From positions 1-47,412 of the forward strand of contig NZ_CALXSK010000030.1 in NCBI RefSeq assembly GCF_944391105.1: DNA of 47,412 nucleotides, given 5' to 3'. Below are positions 16,179-24,923 of the stretch, in pieces. This stretch comes from an uncultured Victivallis sp. (lineage in GTDB: Bacteria > Verrucomicrobiota > Lentisphaeria > Victivallales > Victivallaceae). Position 1 is the first letter of the stretch. Every line of letters starts with the position of its first letter. Both the position numbers and the translations under genes were made by a program. The notes under the pieces are model-generated. The model did no database searches and was not told where the DNA came from. It saw only the letters and a program-made list of their open reading frames with translations.

Positions 16179-17980
16179 TCTTCCGGATCCTCCTCAAGGC
16201 CGAACCGCCCCTCCCCGTAATTCGGCGAATCGTGTTCATGCTGCTCCTTGAGCTGCATCGCATAAAGTCTCCGGTACGGACCATCCTGGCAGAGCAGCTC
16301 CTCGTGGCGGCCTCGCTGGGCGATCCGCCCGTCTTCGAGCACGACGATCAGATCCGCGTTGCGCACGGTCGAAAGCCGGTGCGCAATGATGATCGTCGTA
16401 CGACCCGCCATGAGTTTGTCGAGAGCCTGCTGCACGACCGCTTCCGAAATGGTGTCGAGCGCACTCGTCGCCTCGTCGAGAATCAGCACGGAAGGATTGT
16501 GCAGAACCGTCCGCGCAATCGCCAGACGCTGCTTCTGTCCGCCCGAAAGCGACACTCCGTTCTCCCCGACTTCCGTCCGGAAACCGAGCGGAAGTTCACG
16601 GATGAACTCGTAGGCGTTGGCCATCTTCGCGGCCTCCACAACCTCCTCGAAACTCGTATCCTCCTTGCCGTAGCGGATGTTCTCCTCGATCGTTCCGGAA
16701 AAAAGGAACGACTCCTGAAGTACGATTCCGATGTTCCGTCTCAGCGAATCGATCGACAGATCCCGGATATCCTCTCCGTCGAGCAGGATCCGCCCGTTCG
16801 TCACATCGAAGAAACGCATGAGCAGACTTGCGATCGTCGACTTTCCCGATCCCGACGGACCGACCAGCGCCACCTTCAGCCCGGGCTGCACATCGAGCGT
16901 GAAATCCTTCAGCACCATCCGGTTCGGCGTGTAGCCGAACGAAACCGACTCGAACGACACATGCCCCGTCGCCCGGTAGAGATGAATCGCATGATCGCGT
17001 TCCTTGATCTCCGGCACGAACGACATCAAAGTCAGAAGCCGTTCCGCGCTGACCGCCCCCTCGCTGATCGCAGGCGCAAACCCCGTGAGCTGCACCACCG
17101 GCCCGAAGAACATCTGCATGTACGTGTAGAACGCCACAAGTTCACCCAGCGTCATCCGCCCGCGCGAAACCATGTAGCCGCCGAATCCGAGCACCGCAAC
17201 CGACGTGTAGATCGAAATCTGGTCCATCACGATGTTCAGCATGAAACCGCGCATCGAGAGCGTCAGCGACATGTCGAAGGTCGGTTTCAGGCGCTCCATG
17301 AAGTTCCGGTTTTCGGAGCGCTCTTTGCCGAACGACTTCACCACCTTGATCCCGTTGATGACCTCAGCCAGATTCGCAGAAACCTCCGACATGTGCTCGC
17401 GCAGGATCATCGAACGGTCCCGCAGCACCTTCCGGAAGCGCGAGAACACCAGATAAACCACCGGCAGCACAACAAGGCAGATCAGCGACAGGGTCGGACT
17501 TAAAATCACGAGCATCAGACCGACGAAAATCAATGCGAAAAAATTCGAAGCCACACCGACAATCACCGTCGAAAACATCGACTGCAGCGCCGCAACGTCG
17601 GTCAGAATGTTCGAAATCAGCTTCCCCGTCCGGTACTCCTGATAAAAGCGCAGCGAAAGACTCTGCAGATGTTTGAAGAGCTTCACACGCAGATCCAGCA
17701 GCATCCGGTGGATCGGGTAGTAGGTCAGATAGTTGCACGTGTAAAAGAAGAACGCCCGGACCCAGTAGAGCAGCACCACGCCCGCAAGCAGGACATACAG
17801 CAGACTCAGATCCGAGCCGCCCAGCGCCTTGTCGATGATCACCTTCAGCACCAGAGGCATCAACAGCCCCAGGCAGGTGCACACCACGTGAAATACGACG
17901 GCGACGCCGAGGAGGTTCTGGTAAGGTTTGACGAAGCGGTACAGTTCCTTGAACTTATGCGTGTTGTCTCCCGTGGACAT
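16175..17980 (-). CDS. ABC exporter, fused transmembrane and ATPase domains (MsbA-like)
   Basis: A 601-residue half-transporter. Six transmembrane helices occupy about residues 20-310, for example LLGVAVVFHVVCTCLGLLMPLV, FFALIFVGLMLVIL and ISIYTSVAVLGFGGYM. The ATPase domain has Walker A GPSGSGKST (near 377), Q-loop QESFLFSGTIEENI, signature SLSGGQKQR (near 478), Walker B LILDEATSALD and IIIAHRLSTV. It should act as a homodimer exporting a lipid, peptide or drug. The overlapping HlyD-like gene suggests type-I-like export across the envelope rather than lipid flipping alone. The 5' leader carries a 12 bp hairpin at 18030-18062. Confidence 0.94.
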   Translation of the reverse strand: MSTGDNTHKFKELYRFVKPYQNLLGVAVVFHVVCTCLGLLMPLVLKVIIDKALGGSDLSLLYVLLAGVVLLYWVRAFFFYTCNYLTYYPIHRMLLDLRVKLFKHLQSLSLRFYQEYRTGKLISNILTDVAALQSMFSTVIVGVASNFFALIFVGLMLVILSPTLSLICLVVLPVVYLVFSRFRKVLRDRSMILREHMSEVSANLAEVINGIKVVKSFGKERSENRNFMERLKPTFDMSLTLSMRGFMLNIVMDQISIYTSVAVLGFGGYMVSRGRMTLGELVAFYTYMQMFFGPVVQLTGFAPAISEGAVSAERLLTLMSFVPEIKERDHAIHLYRATGHVSFESVSFGYTPNRMVLKDFTLDVQPGLKVALVGPSGSGKSTIASLLMRFFDVTNGRILLDGEDIRDLSIDSLRRNIGIVLQESFLFSGTIEENIRYGKEDTSFEEVVEAAKMANAYEFIRELPLGFRTEVGENGVSLSGGQKQRLAIARTVLHNPSVLILDEATSALDTISEAVVQQALDKLMAGRTTIIIAHRLSTVRNADLIVVLEDGRIAQRGRHEELLCQDGPYRRLYAMQLKEQHEHDSPNYGEGRFGLEEDPEE

Positions 17981-18029
17981 AATCCGTCTCAGCTCTCAGA
18001 AGCTCCCCCTTTTTTATTTTGAAGAGAGA

Positions 18030-18062
18030 GCCGACCTCAAAACCCCCTGCTTTGAAATCGGC
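18030..18062 (-). promoter_or_regulatory. Hairpin in the leader of the ABC exporter gene
   Basis: On the minus strand GCCGATTTCAAA pairs with TTTTGAGGTCGGC around a G-rich loop (two T.G wobbles). It lies 50-80 nt upstream of the exporter start and is not followed by a T-run, so it is more likely a leader structure than a terminator. Confidence 0.4.
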
Positions 18063-18140
18063 TCCGTTTCCAGTATAAAATATGCCGTATTGGGAAAAGA
18101 TCAACCCCTTCCGGATTTTTTTTGCGATTTTCTTTGGCGG

Positions 18141-19733
18141 CTACCTGCGGCCGCGGGAGGAGCCGCGTCCGCGGGAATCGCCGGTACGGCCGCCCGGCCG
18201 GCGTCCCGCCTGGCGGGCCGGCTTCGCCCCCGGAACCGGCTCCGGCATCTGGAGCATCTCATCGGTCGGCAGCGTGCTCGGGAACTGGACGCCGAGCAGT
18301 TTTTCGATGTCCGGCAGGAAATATGCGCCGTATTCACACAGGAAGCTGATCGATTTCCCCTTGTGCCCGGCCCGCCCGGTCCGTCCGATGCGATGGACGT
18401 AATCCTCCGCGCGCTCCGGCAGATCGTAGTTGATGACCAGCGAAACGTTGTCCACATGAATCCCGCGCGCAGCCACATCGGTCGCGATCACGATCTTCTC
18501 GGTTCCGGCCCGGAACTTTTCGAGGATCTTGATCCGCTTGTCCTGCGGAATATCTCCCGACAGAACCGGAACCTCGTAGCCGAACCGTGCCAGATCGTAC
18601 TGCAAACGCAGATTCACATCCTTGCGGTTGCCGAAGATGATGATCCGCTCATACGGTTCGGTGCGCAGAATGTACAGCAAAAGCGCAAGTTTCTCGTCGC
18701 GCAACACCGAGTAGAAGGTCTGTTCGATGTTCTCGCTGACCATCTTCTCCGGTTCGCTCTCGTAGATGACCGGCTCGGCCAGCCAGTCGGAAGTGAAACG
18801 AAGAATGTGATCGTCCAGCGTCGCGGAAAAAAGCAGCGTCTGCCGTTTCCCTTTCTTCGGCAGCTGCGCGACGATCCGCTTCACATCCGGGATGAATCCC
18901 ATGTCGAGCATGCGGTCCGCCTCGTCGATCACAAGTACCTCCACCTTCGAAAGATCGAGATCTCCGCAGCGCGAATAGTCGATCACCCGCCCCGGCGTGC
19001 CGATCAGCAGATCGACCGTCTTCCCGAGCGACCGGCGCTGTTTCTCATGATCCATCCCGCCGAACACCACCACGTTGTTCAATCCGGTAAAGACTCCGAG
19101 ATTCTCGGCGTCCTTGTGAATCTGCATCGCAAGTTCACGGGTCGGCGCGAGAATCAGTGCCCGCGGCTGTCCGGCTTTCCGCTCTCCCGTGAGCGGCTGA
19201 TTCAGAAACCGCGTGAAGATCGCCAGCAGAAACGCGGCGGTCTTGCCCGTTCCGGTCTGCGCCTTGCCCGCGAGGTCGCGGTTCTCCAGCAGCGCCGGCA
19301 GCGCCATCGCCTGAATCGGCGTGCAGTATTCGAAGCCGGCGTGCTGCACACCGTACTGTACATCTTCATGCAAAGGAAGATCGAGAAAACGCACCTTCCC
19401 CTCCGCCGCCGGGACCTCCTTCAAGGCGGCGGGCCGCTCCGGGCGCGGCGATTTCGGGGTTTCCGGCGTCTCAACCTGAGCGGGACGTTCAGCCCGGTTC
19501 CGTTTCGGAGAACGTTCGCGCTTCGACTTCTCCGGGGAAGCGGCGCGCGCGGCTGAATTCTTCGGCTTCTCCTTCGATTTCTCCCGCTCCCGGCGCGGAG
19601 AAGAATCCTTCGCGGGACGGTTCTTCTTCTTCTCTTCGGACTTCTCCGACTTCGGTTCGATCTTGACAATCACCTTGTGCCGCTCGTCGACACCGAGCAG
19701 CGACTTCAACGCTTTTTTCAACTTTTTGAGCAT
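18141..19733 (-). CDS. DEAD-box RNA helicase
   Basis: A 530-residue RNA-dependent ATPase with the full motif set: Q-motif FEYCTPIQAMALP, motif I AQTGTGKT, Ia PTRELA, Ib GTPGR, II DEAD, III SAT, V RGIHVDNV and VI HRIGRTGR. A Lys/Glu/Arg/Pro-rich disordered N-terminal extension of about 125 residues precedes the core, and the C-terminus is Gly/Arg-rich (GRGSSRGRR), typical of RNA-binding tails. I place the start at ATG 19733 with GGAG upstream. It resembles the RhlB/RhlE group used in RNA decay and ribosome assembly. It lies 38 nt downstream of galU. Confidence 0.93.
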   Translation of the reverse strand: MLKKLKKALKSLLGVDERHKVIVKIEPKSEKSEEKKKNRPAKDSSPRREREKSKEKPKNSAARAASPEKSKRERSPKRNRAERPAQVETPETPKSPRPERPAALKEVPAAEGKVRFLDLPLHEDVQYGVQHAGFEYCTPIQAMALPALLENRDLAGKAQTGTGKTAAFLLAIFTRFLNQPLTGERKAGQPRALILAPTRELAMQIHKDAENLGVFTGLNNVVVFGGMDHEKQRRSLGKTVDLLIGTPGRVIDYSRCGDLDLSKVEVLVIDEADRMLDMGFIPDVKRIVAQLPKKGKRQTLLFSATLDDHILRFTSDWLAEPVIYESEPEKMVSENIEQTFYSVLRDEKLALLLYILRTEPYERIIIFGNRKDVNLRLQYDLARFGYEVPVLSGDIPQDKRIKILEKFRAGTEKIVIATDVAARGIHVDNVSLVINYDLPERAEDYVHRIGRTGRAGHKGKSISFLCEYGAYFLPDIEKLLGVQFPSTLPTDEMLQMPEPVPGAKPARQAGRRPGGRTGDSRGRGSSRGRR

Positions 19734-19771
19734 ATCCAGACTCCATTTCACCCGGCCCGGGCACTCGCACC

Positions 19772-20653
19772 TCACAACTCCCGGGTGATCTCCTTCAAAA
19801 ACGCGGCGAACGCTTCGCGAAATTCGGGACGCCGCAGCCCGAATTCGACGGTTCCGGTCAGGAACCCCAGTTTACTGCCGAGATCATACCGTTTCCCGGC
19901 GATCCGGAGCCCGTACATCGGCCGCTCCGCAAGCATCAGGCGCATCGCATCGGTCAACTGAATCTCATTGCCCTTGCCGCGCGGCGTCCGGCCCAGAAAA
20001 TCAAAAATGTCCGGGGTGAACACGTAGCGCGAAGCGATCGCCAGATTACCCGGCGCCTCTTCCGGCGCCGGTTTCTCGACCCAGTCGCGGACCTTGTAGA
20101 GCCCCTCCCCCACTTCGATGCCGTCCATGACGCCGTAGCGGCTCACGCGCTCCATCGGAACCGGTTCCAGCGCCGTCACCGGGGAATCCACCTCGCCGAA
20201 GGCCGCCACCAGCTGCCCGGTCACAGTCACCTCCGTCGACGAATCCAGAACCGTATCCCCGAGCAGCACCGCAAACGGATCATCTCCGACGAACGACTTC
20301 GCACACAGCACGGCATCCCCCAGCCCGTTGAGCTCCTGCTGGTAGATGTAGTGGATGTCCGCAAGGCCGCTGATCGCGCGAAGTTCCGCGAGAAGCGCCG
20401 TTTTCCCGGTCTCCTCCAGCCGCCGCTCAAGATCGCCCGAGCGGTTGAAATGCTCCTGAATCGCATTCTTCCCGCTGCTTGTGACGATCAGAATCCGGTC
20501 GATTCCCGCCGCGACCGCCTCTTCAACCACATACTGAATCACCGGCTTGTCCACCAGCGGGACAAGTTCCTTCGGAACCGCCTTCGTGAACGGCAGAAAC
20601 CGCGTACCGAACCCGGCCGCGGGAATGACCGCCTTGCGAACCGGCCTGCTCAT
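19772..20653 (-). CDS. galU: UTP--glucose-1-phosphate uridylyltransferase
   Basis: A 293-residue nucleotidyltransferase with the signature AVIPAAGFGTRFLPFTKAVPKE near the N-terminus, VDKPVIQYVVEEAV, the DTVLDSS region and GKRYDLGSKLGFL near the C-terminus. It makes UDP-glucose from UTP and glucose-1-phosphate. The ATG at 20653 overlaps the stop of the GHMP kinase gene (ATGA), so I prefer it to GTG 20662. Coupling to a sugar-kinase-like gene suggests that the kinase's sugar-1-phosphate product may be its substrate, possibly with relaxed specificity. Confidence 0.94.
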   Translation of the reverse strand: MSRPVRKAVIPAAGFGTRFLPFTKAVPKELVPLVDKPVIQYVVEEAVAAGIDRILIVTSSGKNAIQEHFNRSGDLERRLEETGKTALLAELRAISGLADIHYIYQQELNGLGDAVLCAKSFVGDDPFAVLLGDTVLDSSTEVTVTGQLVAAFGEVDSPVTALEPVPMERVSRYGVMDGIEVGEGLYKVRDWVEKPAPEEAPGNLAIASRYVFTPDIFDFLGRTPRGKGNEIQLTDAMRLMLAERPMYGLRIAGKRYDLGSKLGFLTGTVEFGLRRPEFREAFAAFLKEITREL

Positions 20654-21669
20654 CGCGCGCACCCCGTATTGACGATCTCCGGCTTGATGACATTGATCTC
20701 TCCGTGCTTGAGCACACGCTCAAGTTCCCGGAACATCGCCTCGTTCTCATACGTCCCGATGATCGCCCCTCCCGATCCCGTGAACTTCGCCGACGCTCCG
20801 ACCGAGCGGGCCAGCTCGACCATGCGCCGATTCTTGGCGCTGACCGCGTTCGGACAGACTTCACAGCGCAGATCGAAGTTGCGGTCGAGCAGCGCCGGAA
20901 TCTCCGAAAACGCATGCCGCTCCAGCGCCGCCTTCACGGCGCTGGTCAGATTCGCCCACTCCTCCATCGCCGCGAGCACCTTCGGCACCCCGGCCTCGTA
21001 ATCTTCCCGCAGCCGGCTGTGCAACACTTCGGACCCCTCGGCAAGATCGGTGCGGTAAGCCACATAGAGGTTCAGCGTCTCCGGAATTTCGATCGGCTGG
21101 TAGCGCCCGATTCCGTTTGCCGCCATGAACTCCCGGTCGAAATCCATGTAAACCGGCGTATTGTACGCCTGGGCCACGCGATCCTGCAGTCCGGCCGGAA
21201 TCCCGAGTTCGTCGCGCTCGGTCGCCAGCACCACGTTCGCCAGAATCGCCGGAGGGAGATTCACATGATAGAACTCCATCATCGCGCGAATCGCCGCAGT
21301 GATGATCGCCGACGAACCGGCCAGACCGAGACGGTTCGGGATCGTGCTCGAATAACGGATCGTGAAGTTCTTCTTCTCCAGCCGGATCCGTTCGTTCCGG
21401 CAGAAGTCGCAGAACGTCTTCACCGCCGCCTTCAGCAGCCGGATGCCGCCGTAGTAGCCGTACAGGCCGACGTCGGCACACAACGCCTCCATGCAGGAAA
21501 ATACATTGTTGTCCCGCTTCGCCGGCAGCAGTTCCAGTTCCGGCGTCTCATACAACTCCACCGAAGCCTGGTAGTTTCGGAACACAAATGCGATCGTTTT
21601 GCCGTGGTATCCGTCTGAGGGATTCCCCACCAGCGCGGCGCGGGGATACGCGATGGTTCTTATAATCAT
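20650..21669 (-). CDS. GHMP-family sugar kinase, glucuronokinase-like
   Basis: A 339-residue GHMP kinase with an N-terminal ARAALVGNPSDGYHGKT-type segment, the ATP-binding PNRLGLAGSSAI motif (motif 2, near residue 115) and the C-terminal TGSGGAIIG (motif 3, near 296). The GNPSDxYxGKT segment resembles plant glucuronokinases, which make glucuronate-1-phosphate, more than galactokinases or mevalonate kinases. This is recollection of the family, not a computed alignment. The downstream overlapping galU would then allow salvage of a free uronic acid or hexose to a UDP-sugar. Strong promoter TTGAAA-N17-TATATT upstream. Other sugar-1-kinase activities remain possible. Confidence 0.8.
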   Translation of the reverse strand: MIIRTIAYPRAALVGNPSDGYHGKTIAFVFRNYQASVELYETPELELLPAKRDNNVFSCMEALCADVGLYGYYGGIRLLKAAVKTFCDFCRNERIRLEKKNFTIRYSSTIPNRLGLAGSSAIITAAIRAMMEFYHVNLPPAILANVVLATERDELGIPAGLQDRVAQAYNTPVYMDFDREFMAANGIGRYQPIEIPETLNLYVAYRTDLAEGSEVLHSRLREDYEAGVPKVLAAMEEWANLTSAVKAALERHAFSEIPALLDRNFDLRCEVCPNAVSAKNRRMVELARSVGASAKFTGSGGAIIGTYENEAMFRELERVLKHGEINVIKPEIVNTGCAR

Positions 21670-21714
21670 TCTCTCTGTTCCGTATAAACTGTCAGTCTTT
21701 TCCGGTATCCGGTT

Positions 21715-21743
21715 AATATACCGTCCAACTCCCGTTTTTTCAA
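21715..21743 (-). promoter_or_regulatory. Promoter of the GHMP kinase-galU operon (TTGAAA-N17-TATATT)
   Basis: Minus-strand -35 at 21738-21743 and -10 at 21715-21720, 17 bp apart. Confidence 0.7.
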
Positions 21744-21793
21744 CCCCTTATCGACCGATTTCGTCGAATTGCCTTTTTTCGCGTTTTGCCTCC

Positions 21794-21821
21794 TTGAAAA
21801 TCGCGCTTCCGGATATATATT
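21794..21821 (+). promoter_or_regulatory. Promoter of the HAD-MATE unit (TTGAAA-N16-TATATT)
   Basis: -35 at 21794-21799 and -10 at 21816-21821. A perfect 12 bp palindrome GATTTATAAATC (21832-21843) lies just downstream, at or near the start of transcription, and could be an operator. Confidence 0.6.
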
Positions 21822-21857
21822 TTATAAACAAGATTTATAAATCGACGGAGGGAAACG

Positions 21858-22652
21858 ATGATCAGGCTGGTCGCCGCGGATATGGATGGAACGCTGTTGA
21901 ACAGCGCGGGAAAGCTGCCGGAGGTCTACTCTGGAGTGATCCGCCTTCTCGACCGGCACGGCGTGCTCTTCGCGGTCGCGAGCGGCCGGCAGTATTACAA
22001 TCTGCTGAATCACTTTGAAGATCTCCGGGACCGGATCGTGTTTCTGAGCGAAAACGGGGCTCGGGTCACATACCGCGGGAACGATCTTTTTCTCGACGCG
22101 ATCCCGTTTGCGGATCTTGCCGCGCCAACGGAATTCATCCGGTCTCAGAAGGGAACGGACCCGGTGCTCTGCGGAGCGCGCAGCGCCCTCATCGAGAGCG
22201 ACGATCCGCTTCTCGTGGAAAACACCGCAAAATATTATGCACGGTACGAAATCGTTCCCGATGTCCTCGAAGCCGCAAAATCCGACCGGATCTGCAAACT
22301 CGCCGTATTTGACCGGCGCACGGCGGAGCATAACAGCTATGCCCGGCTGCAGATTTTTCAGGAGCGGTTCACCGTGACTCTCTCGGGGGAATGCTGGACG
22401 GATCTCATGAATCCGGGCGTGAACAAGGGGGTCGGGCTTGCGAAGATACAGGAGCATTTCGGTATTTCTCCGCGCGAAACGATGGCGTTCGGCGATTATC
22501 TGAACGATGCTCCGATGATGGAGAGGGCGTTCCGCAGCTATGCGGTCGCAAACGCCCATCCGGAGCTGAAAAAACGGTGCCGGTTCGAAACGCTTTCGAA
22601 CGATGAAAACGGCGTGCTCGCCGCCCTGAAACAACAATTTTCCTTTCTCTGA
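21858..22652 (+). CDS. Cof-type HAD-superfamily phosphatase
   Basis: A 264-residue HAD hydrolase, Cof/YidA type. Motif I is DMDGTLL (nucleophile D8), motif II a serine or threonine in FAVASGRQYYN, the lysine lies in NKGVGLAKI and motif IV is FGDYLNDAPMM (near residue 212). A C2-type cap domain lies between. These enzymes dephosphorylate sugar phosphates and nucleotides in the cytoplasm; the substrate is unknown. RBS GGAGGG lies 5 nt upstream of the ATG. A MATE transporter gene follows after 17 nt, so the two are co-transcribed. Confidence 0.92.
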   Translation: MIRLVAADMDGTLLNSAGKLPEVYSGVIRLLDRHGVLFAVASGRQYYNLLNHFEDLRDRIVFLSENGARVTYRGNDLFLDAIPFADLAAPTEFIRSQKGTDPVLCGARSALIESDDPLLVENTAKYYARYEIVPDVLEAAKSDRICKLAVFDRRTAEHNSYARLQIFQERFTVTLSGECWTDLMNPGVNKGVGLAKIQEHFGISPRETMAFGDYLNDAPMMERAFRSYAVANAHPELKKRCRFETLSNDENGVLAALKQQFSFL

Positions 22653-22669
22653 TCTCCGGCAGGTGTACG

Positions 22670-24049
22670 ATGATTTGCAACATGACAACCGGGACTCCGG
22701 CCAGACAAATCGCCCGTTTTTCCGTTCCGCTGCTGATTGGAAACATCCTTCAGCAATTCTATTTCATGGCCGACATGGCGATCGTGAGCCGGACGATCAG
22801 TCCGGAGGCGATGGCGGCAGTCGGCGCGACCGGAGCGATCACATTTCTGATCTTCGGATTCTATTTCGGTCTGACCAACGGATTTGCGGTCATCACTGCG
22901 CAGCGGTTCGGCGCGGAGGATTATGAGGGAGTGCGCCGTTCGGTTGCCATTTCGATCCTGCTCGGCACGGCCGCAACCGCCATCGGGATGCTGCTCTCGC
23001 TGCCGACCGCCGACTGGCTGCTGCGGCTCATGCGGACTCCTGCGGACATCCACGAAGACGCGGTCATTTATCTCGTCGCACTCTGCTGGGGAACCGGTGC
23101 AACGCTTTTCTACAATCTGCTCTCGTGCTTCATCCGGGCACTGGGCGACAGCTGGACACCGCTCTGGTTTCTCGCGTTCGCCACGATTCTGAACATTGTT
23201 CTGGATTTTCTTTTCATCCTGACCTTCGGAATGGGAATCGCGGGCGCGGCCTGGGCGACGGTCGCCTCGCAGGCGCTCTCCGCGCTGCTCTGTCTCGGAT
23301 ACATGTACCGCTATTTCCCGATGCTGCGGCCGAAGTGGAGCGACTGGAAATGGGACAACTCCTGGGCCTGGCGGCATCTGCGGGTCGCACTGCCGATGGC
23401 GTTCCAGTTCTCTATCACGGCAATCGGCGTCATGGTCATGCAGCAGCAGATCAACGCATTCGGAACCTCGACGGTCGCGGCGTTCACGGTCGGCGCCCGG
23501 GTTGAACAGCTCGCGGTTCAGCCGATGTTCACGATCGGCATTGCGATCGCAACCTTCTCCGCCCAGAACTACGGTGCCGGACGAACCGACCGGATCCGGC
23601 AGGGAGTGAATCAGGCCACGATGATCTCGGTCGCCTGGTGCATTTTGAGCGGCATTGCACTGGTCGTATTCAGTCGCGCGCTGGTCGGAATTTTTCTCGA
23701 TACGGATGAGATGCCGGTCGAGACGGAACGGGCACAGTATTACATCTACATGGTCTCCTCCCTCTTCATCGTGCTCGGACAGCTTTTCATCTACCGGAAT
23801 GTGCTGCAGGGAATCGGCCGCTCGTTCGTACCGCTTCTGGCGGGAGCGGTCGAGCTGGTCGTCCGCATCGTCGCCTCGCTGACACTTGCCCCGCTCTTCG
23901 GATACGCGGGAGCGTTCTGGGCGACGCCCGCGGCGTGGATCGGCGCGACAGTACTGCTGGCGGCGGCCTACTTCCACGTTCTGCGCAGCCCGGAGTTCAT
24001 CAGCCGCGCCGGCGGTAATGGCTCGGACTCACCCCGGTCCGCGCCTTGA
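22670..24049 (+). CDS. MATE-family efflux transporter
   Basis: A 459-residue integral membrane protein with about 12 hydrophobic helices in two homologous halves. The N-terminal ARFSVPLLIGNILQQFYFMADMAIVSR is characteristic of DinF/NorM-type MATE proteins, which use Na+ or H+ gradients to expel cationic drugs or metabolites. GRSFVPLLAGAVELVVR in the second half and GYAGAFWATPAAW near the end fit the family. An internal ATG at 22682 is an alternative start. Its 3' end overlaps the convergent AraC gene by 50 bp. Confidence 0.92.
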   Translation: MICNMTTGTPARQIARFSVPLLIGNILQQFYFMADMAIVSRTISPEAMAAVGATGAITFLIFGFYFGLTNGFAVITAQRFGAEDYEGVRRSVAISILLGTAATAIGMLLSLPTADWLLRLMRTPADIHEDAVIYLVALCWGTGATLFYNLLSCFIRALGDSWTPLWFLAFATILNIVLDFLFILTFGMGIAGAAWATVASQALSALLCLGYMYRYFPMLRPKWSDWKWDNSWAWRHLRVALPMAFQFSITAIGVMVMQQQINAFGTSTVAAFTVGARVEQLAVQPMFTIGIAIATFSAQNYGAGRTDRIRQGVNQATMISVAWCILSGIALVVFSRALVGIFLDTDEMPVETERAQYYIYMVSSLFIVLGQLFIYRNVLQGIGRSFVPLLAGAVELVVRIVASLTLAPLFGYAGAFWATPAAWIGATVLLAAAYFHVLRSPEFISRAGGNGSDSPRSAP

Positions 24050-24800
24050 AGCTGCCGGAGAAGCTGTACTGATCGGCAAACCCGAGCATTTCGGCGATCT
24101 CCTTGACCGATTTGCGGGAAAAACTCAGCAGCTGTCTGGCGGTTTCGATCCGCCGCTGCATCAGATACTCGTAGGGAGAACAGCCGAACGCCTCCCGGAA
24201 CCGCCGGATCAGATGGGCGGGAGAGTAACCGACCTGGCGACTGAACGCATTGAGTCGGAATCGTTTTCCGATGCTTCCGTCGATGGTTTTCTTCAACTCC
24301 AGTGCTTCCGGGCGTGCGGAGAGCGTCCGCTCATGGAGGATCTCCGAGCAGGACTCCACGAACTGGTGGAAAATCACGGCCGCGCGCCGATGGACCGCGG
24401 GCGTGGCGTAACCGAGTTCCATCATCGCCTCGAAGCTGGGCCGCAGCTGCGGAACACCGTTGATCTGGCAGACGTTCGAAAGCCCGTAACACGCGATGAG
24501 CGTATCGACCAGCGCCCCGTCCACGATAAAGAAGAGCTTGTGCCACAGATCGACCGGATCGGTCCGATAGCTGTGATTGCCGTGACGGTGCAGAAAATAG
24601 ATGCTGTCCGGACCGCAGACGAATCGACGGCCGTCGCTTTCCAGCACGCCGCGACCGCTCACGACGTATTCGACGGTGCAGAATTCGTAATCGACAAGTT
24701 CAAAACCGCAGTCCGGCGTCGTCGCAATTCCCCATCCGGCGTGGTTCAGCCGAAACGGAAAGACCGTTTCCTCCCGGCAGAGCTGTGTCTGATCGATCAA
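24000..24800 (-). CDS. AraC-family transcriptional regulator
   Basis: A 266-residue regulator. The N-terminal cupin-like sensing domain (VEYVVSGRGVLES, YFLHRHGNHSYRTD) is followed by a C-terminal double helix-turn-helix: FSRQVGYSPAHLIRRFREAFG and SVKEIAEMLGFADQYSFSGSFKARTGVSPSHYR. The start appears to be TTG 24800 with GAGGAA just upstream; no ATG fits. It is divergent from the second Gfo/Idh/MocA gene with a 123 bp shared promoter region, so it most likely controls that gene in response to a sugar ligand. Confidence 0.92.
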   Translation of the reverse strand: MIDQTQLCREETVFPFRLNHAGWGIATTPDCGFELVDYEFCTVEYVVSGRGVLESDGRRFVCGPDSIYFLHRHGNHSYRTDPVDLWHKLFFIVDGALVDTLIACYGLSNVCQINGVPQLRPSFEAMMELGYATPAVHRRAAVIFHQFVESCSEILHERTLSARPEALELKKTIDGSIGKRFRLNAFSRQVGYSPAHLIRRFREAFGCSPYEYLMQRRIETARQLLSFSRKSVKEIAEMLGFADQYSFSGSFKARTGVSPSHYRRRG

Positions 24801-24860
24801 TATTCCTCATCCTCTTTTGATTTCTCACATCGAAATTCCGCAAAAAAATCGAATTTTCCA

Positions 24861-24889
24861 TTGAATTCTCATTTAAATTAACGCATAAT
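24861..24889 (+). promoter_or_regulatory. Promoter of the second Gfo/Idh/MocA gene (TTGAAT-N17-CATAAT)
   Basis: -35 at 24861-24866 and -10 at 24884-24889 in the AT-rich divergent region shared with the AraC gene. Confidence 0.55.
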
Positions 24890-24923
24890 AAAAAAAGATG
24901 CAAACCAACTGGGAGCAATTGTC

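Noticed and set aside
22538..23977. 479-codon minus-strand ORF opposite the MATE gene
   Set aside because: It has no hydrophobic or domain pattern and is extremely charged. It is a shadow of the transporter gene.
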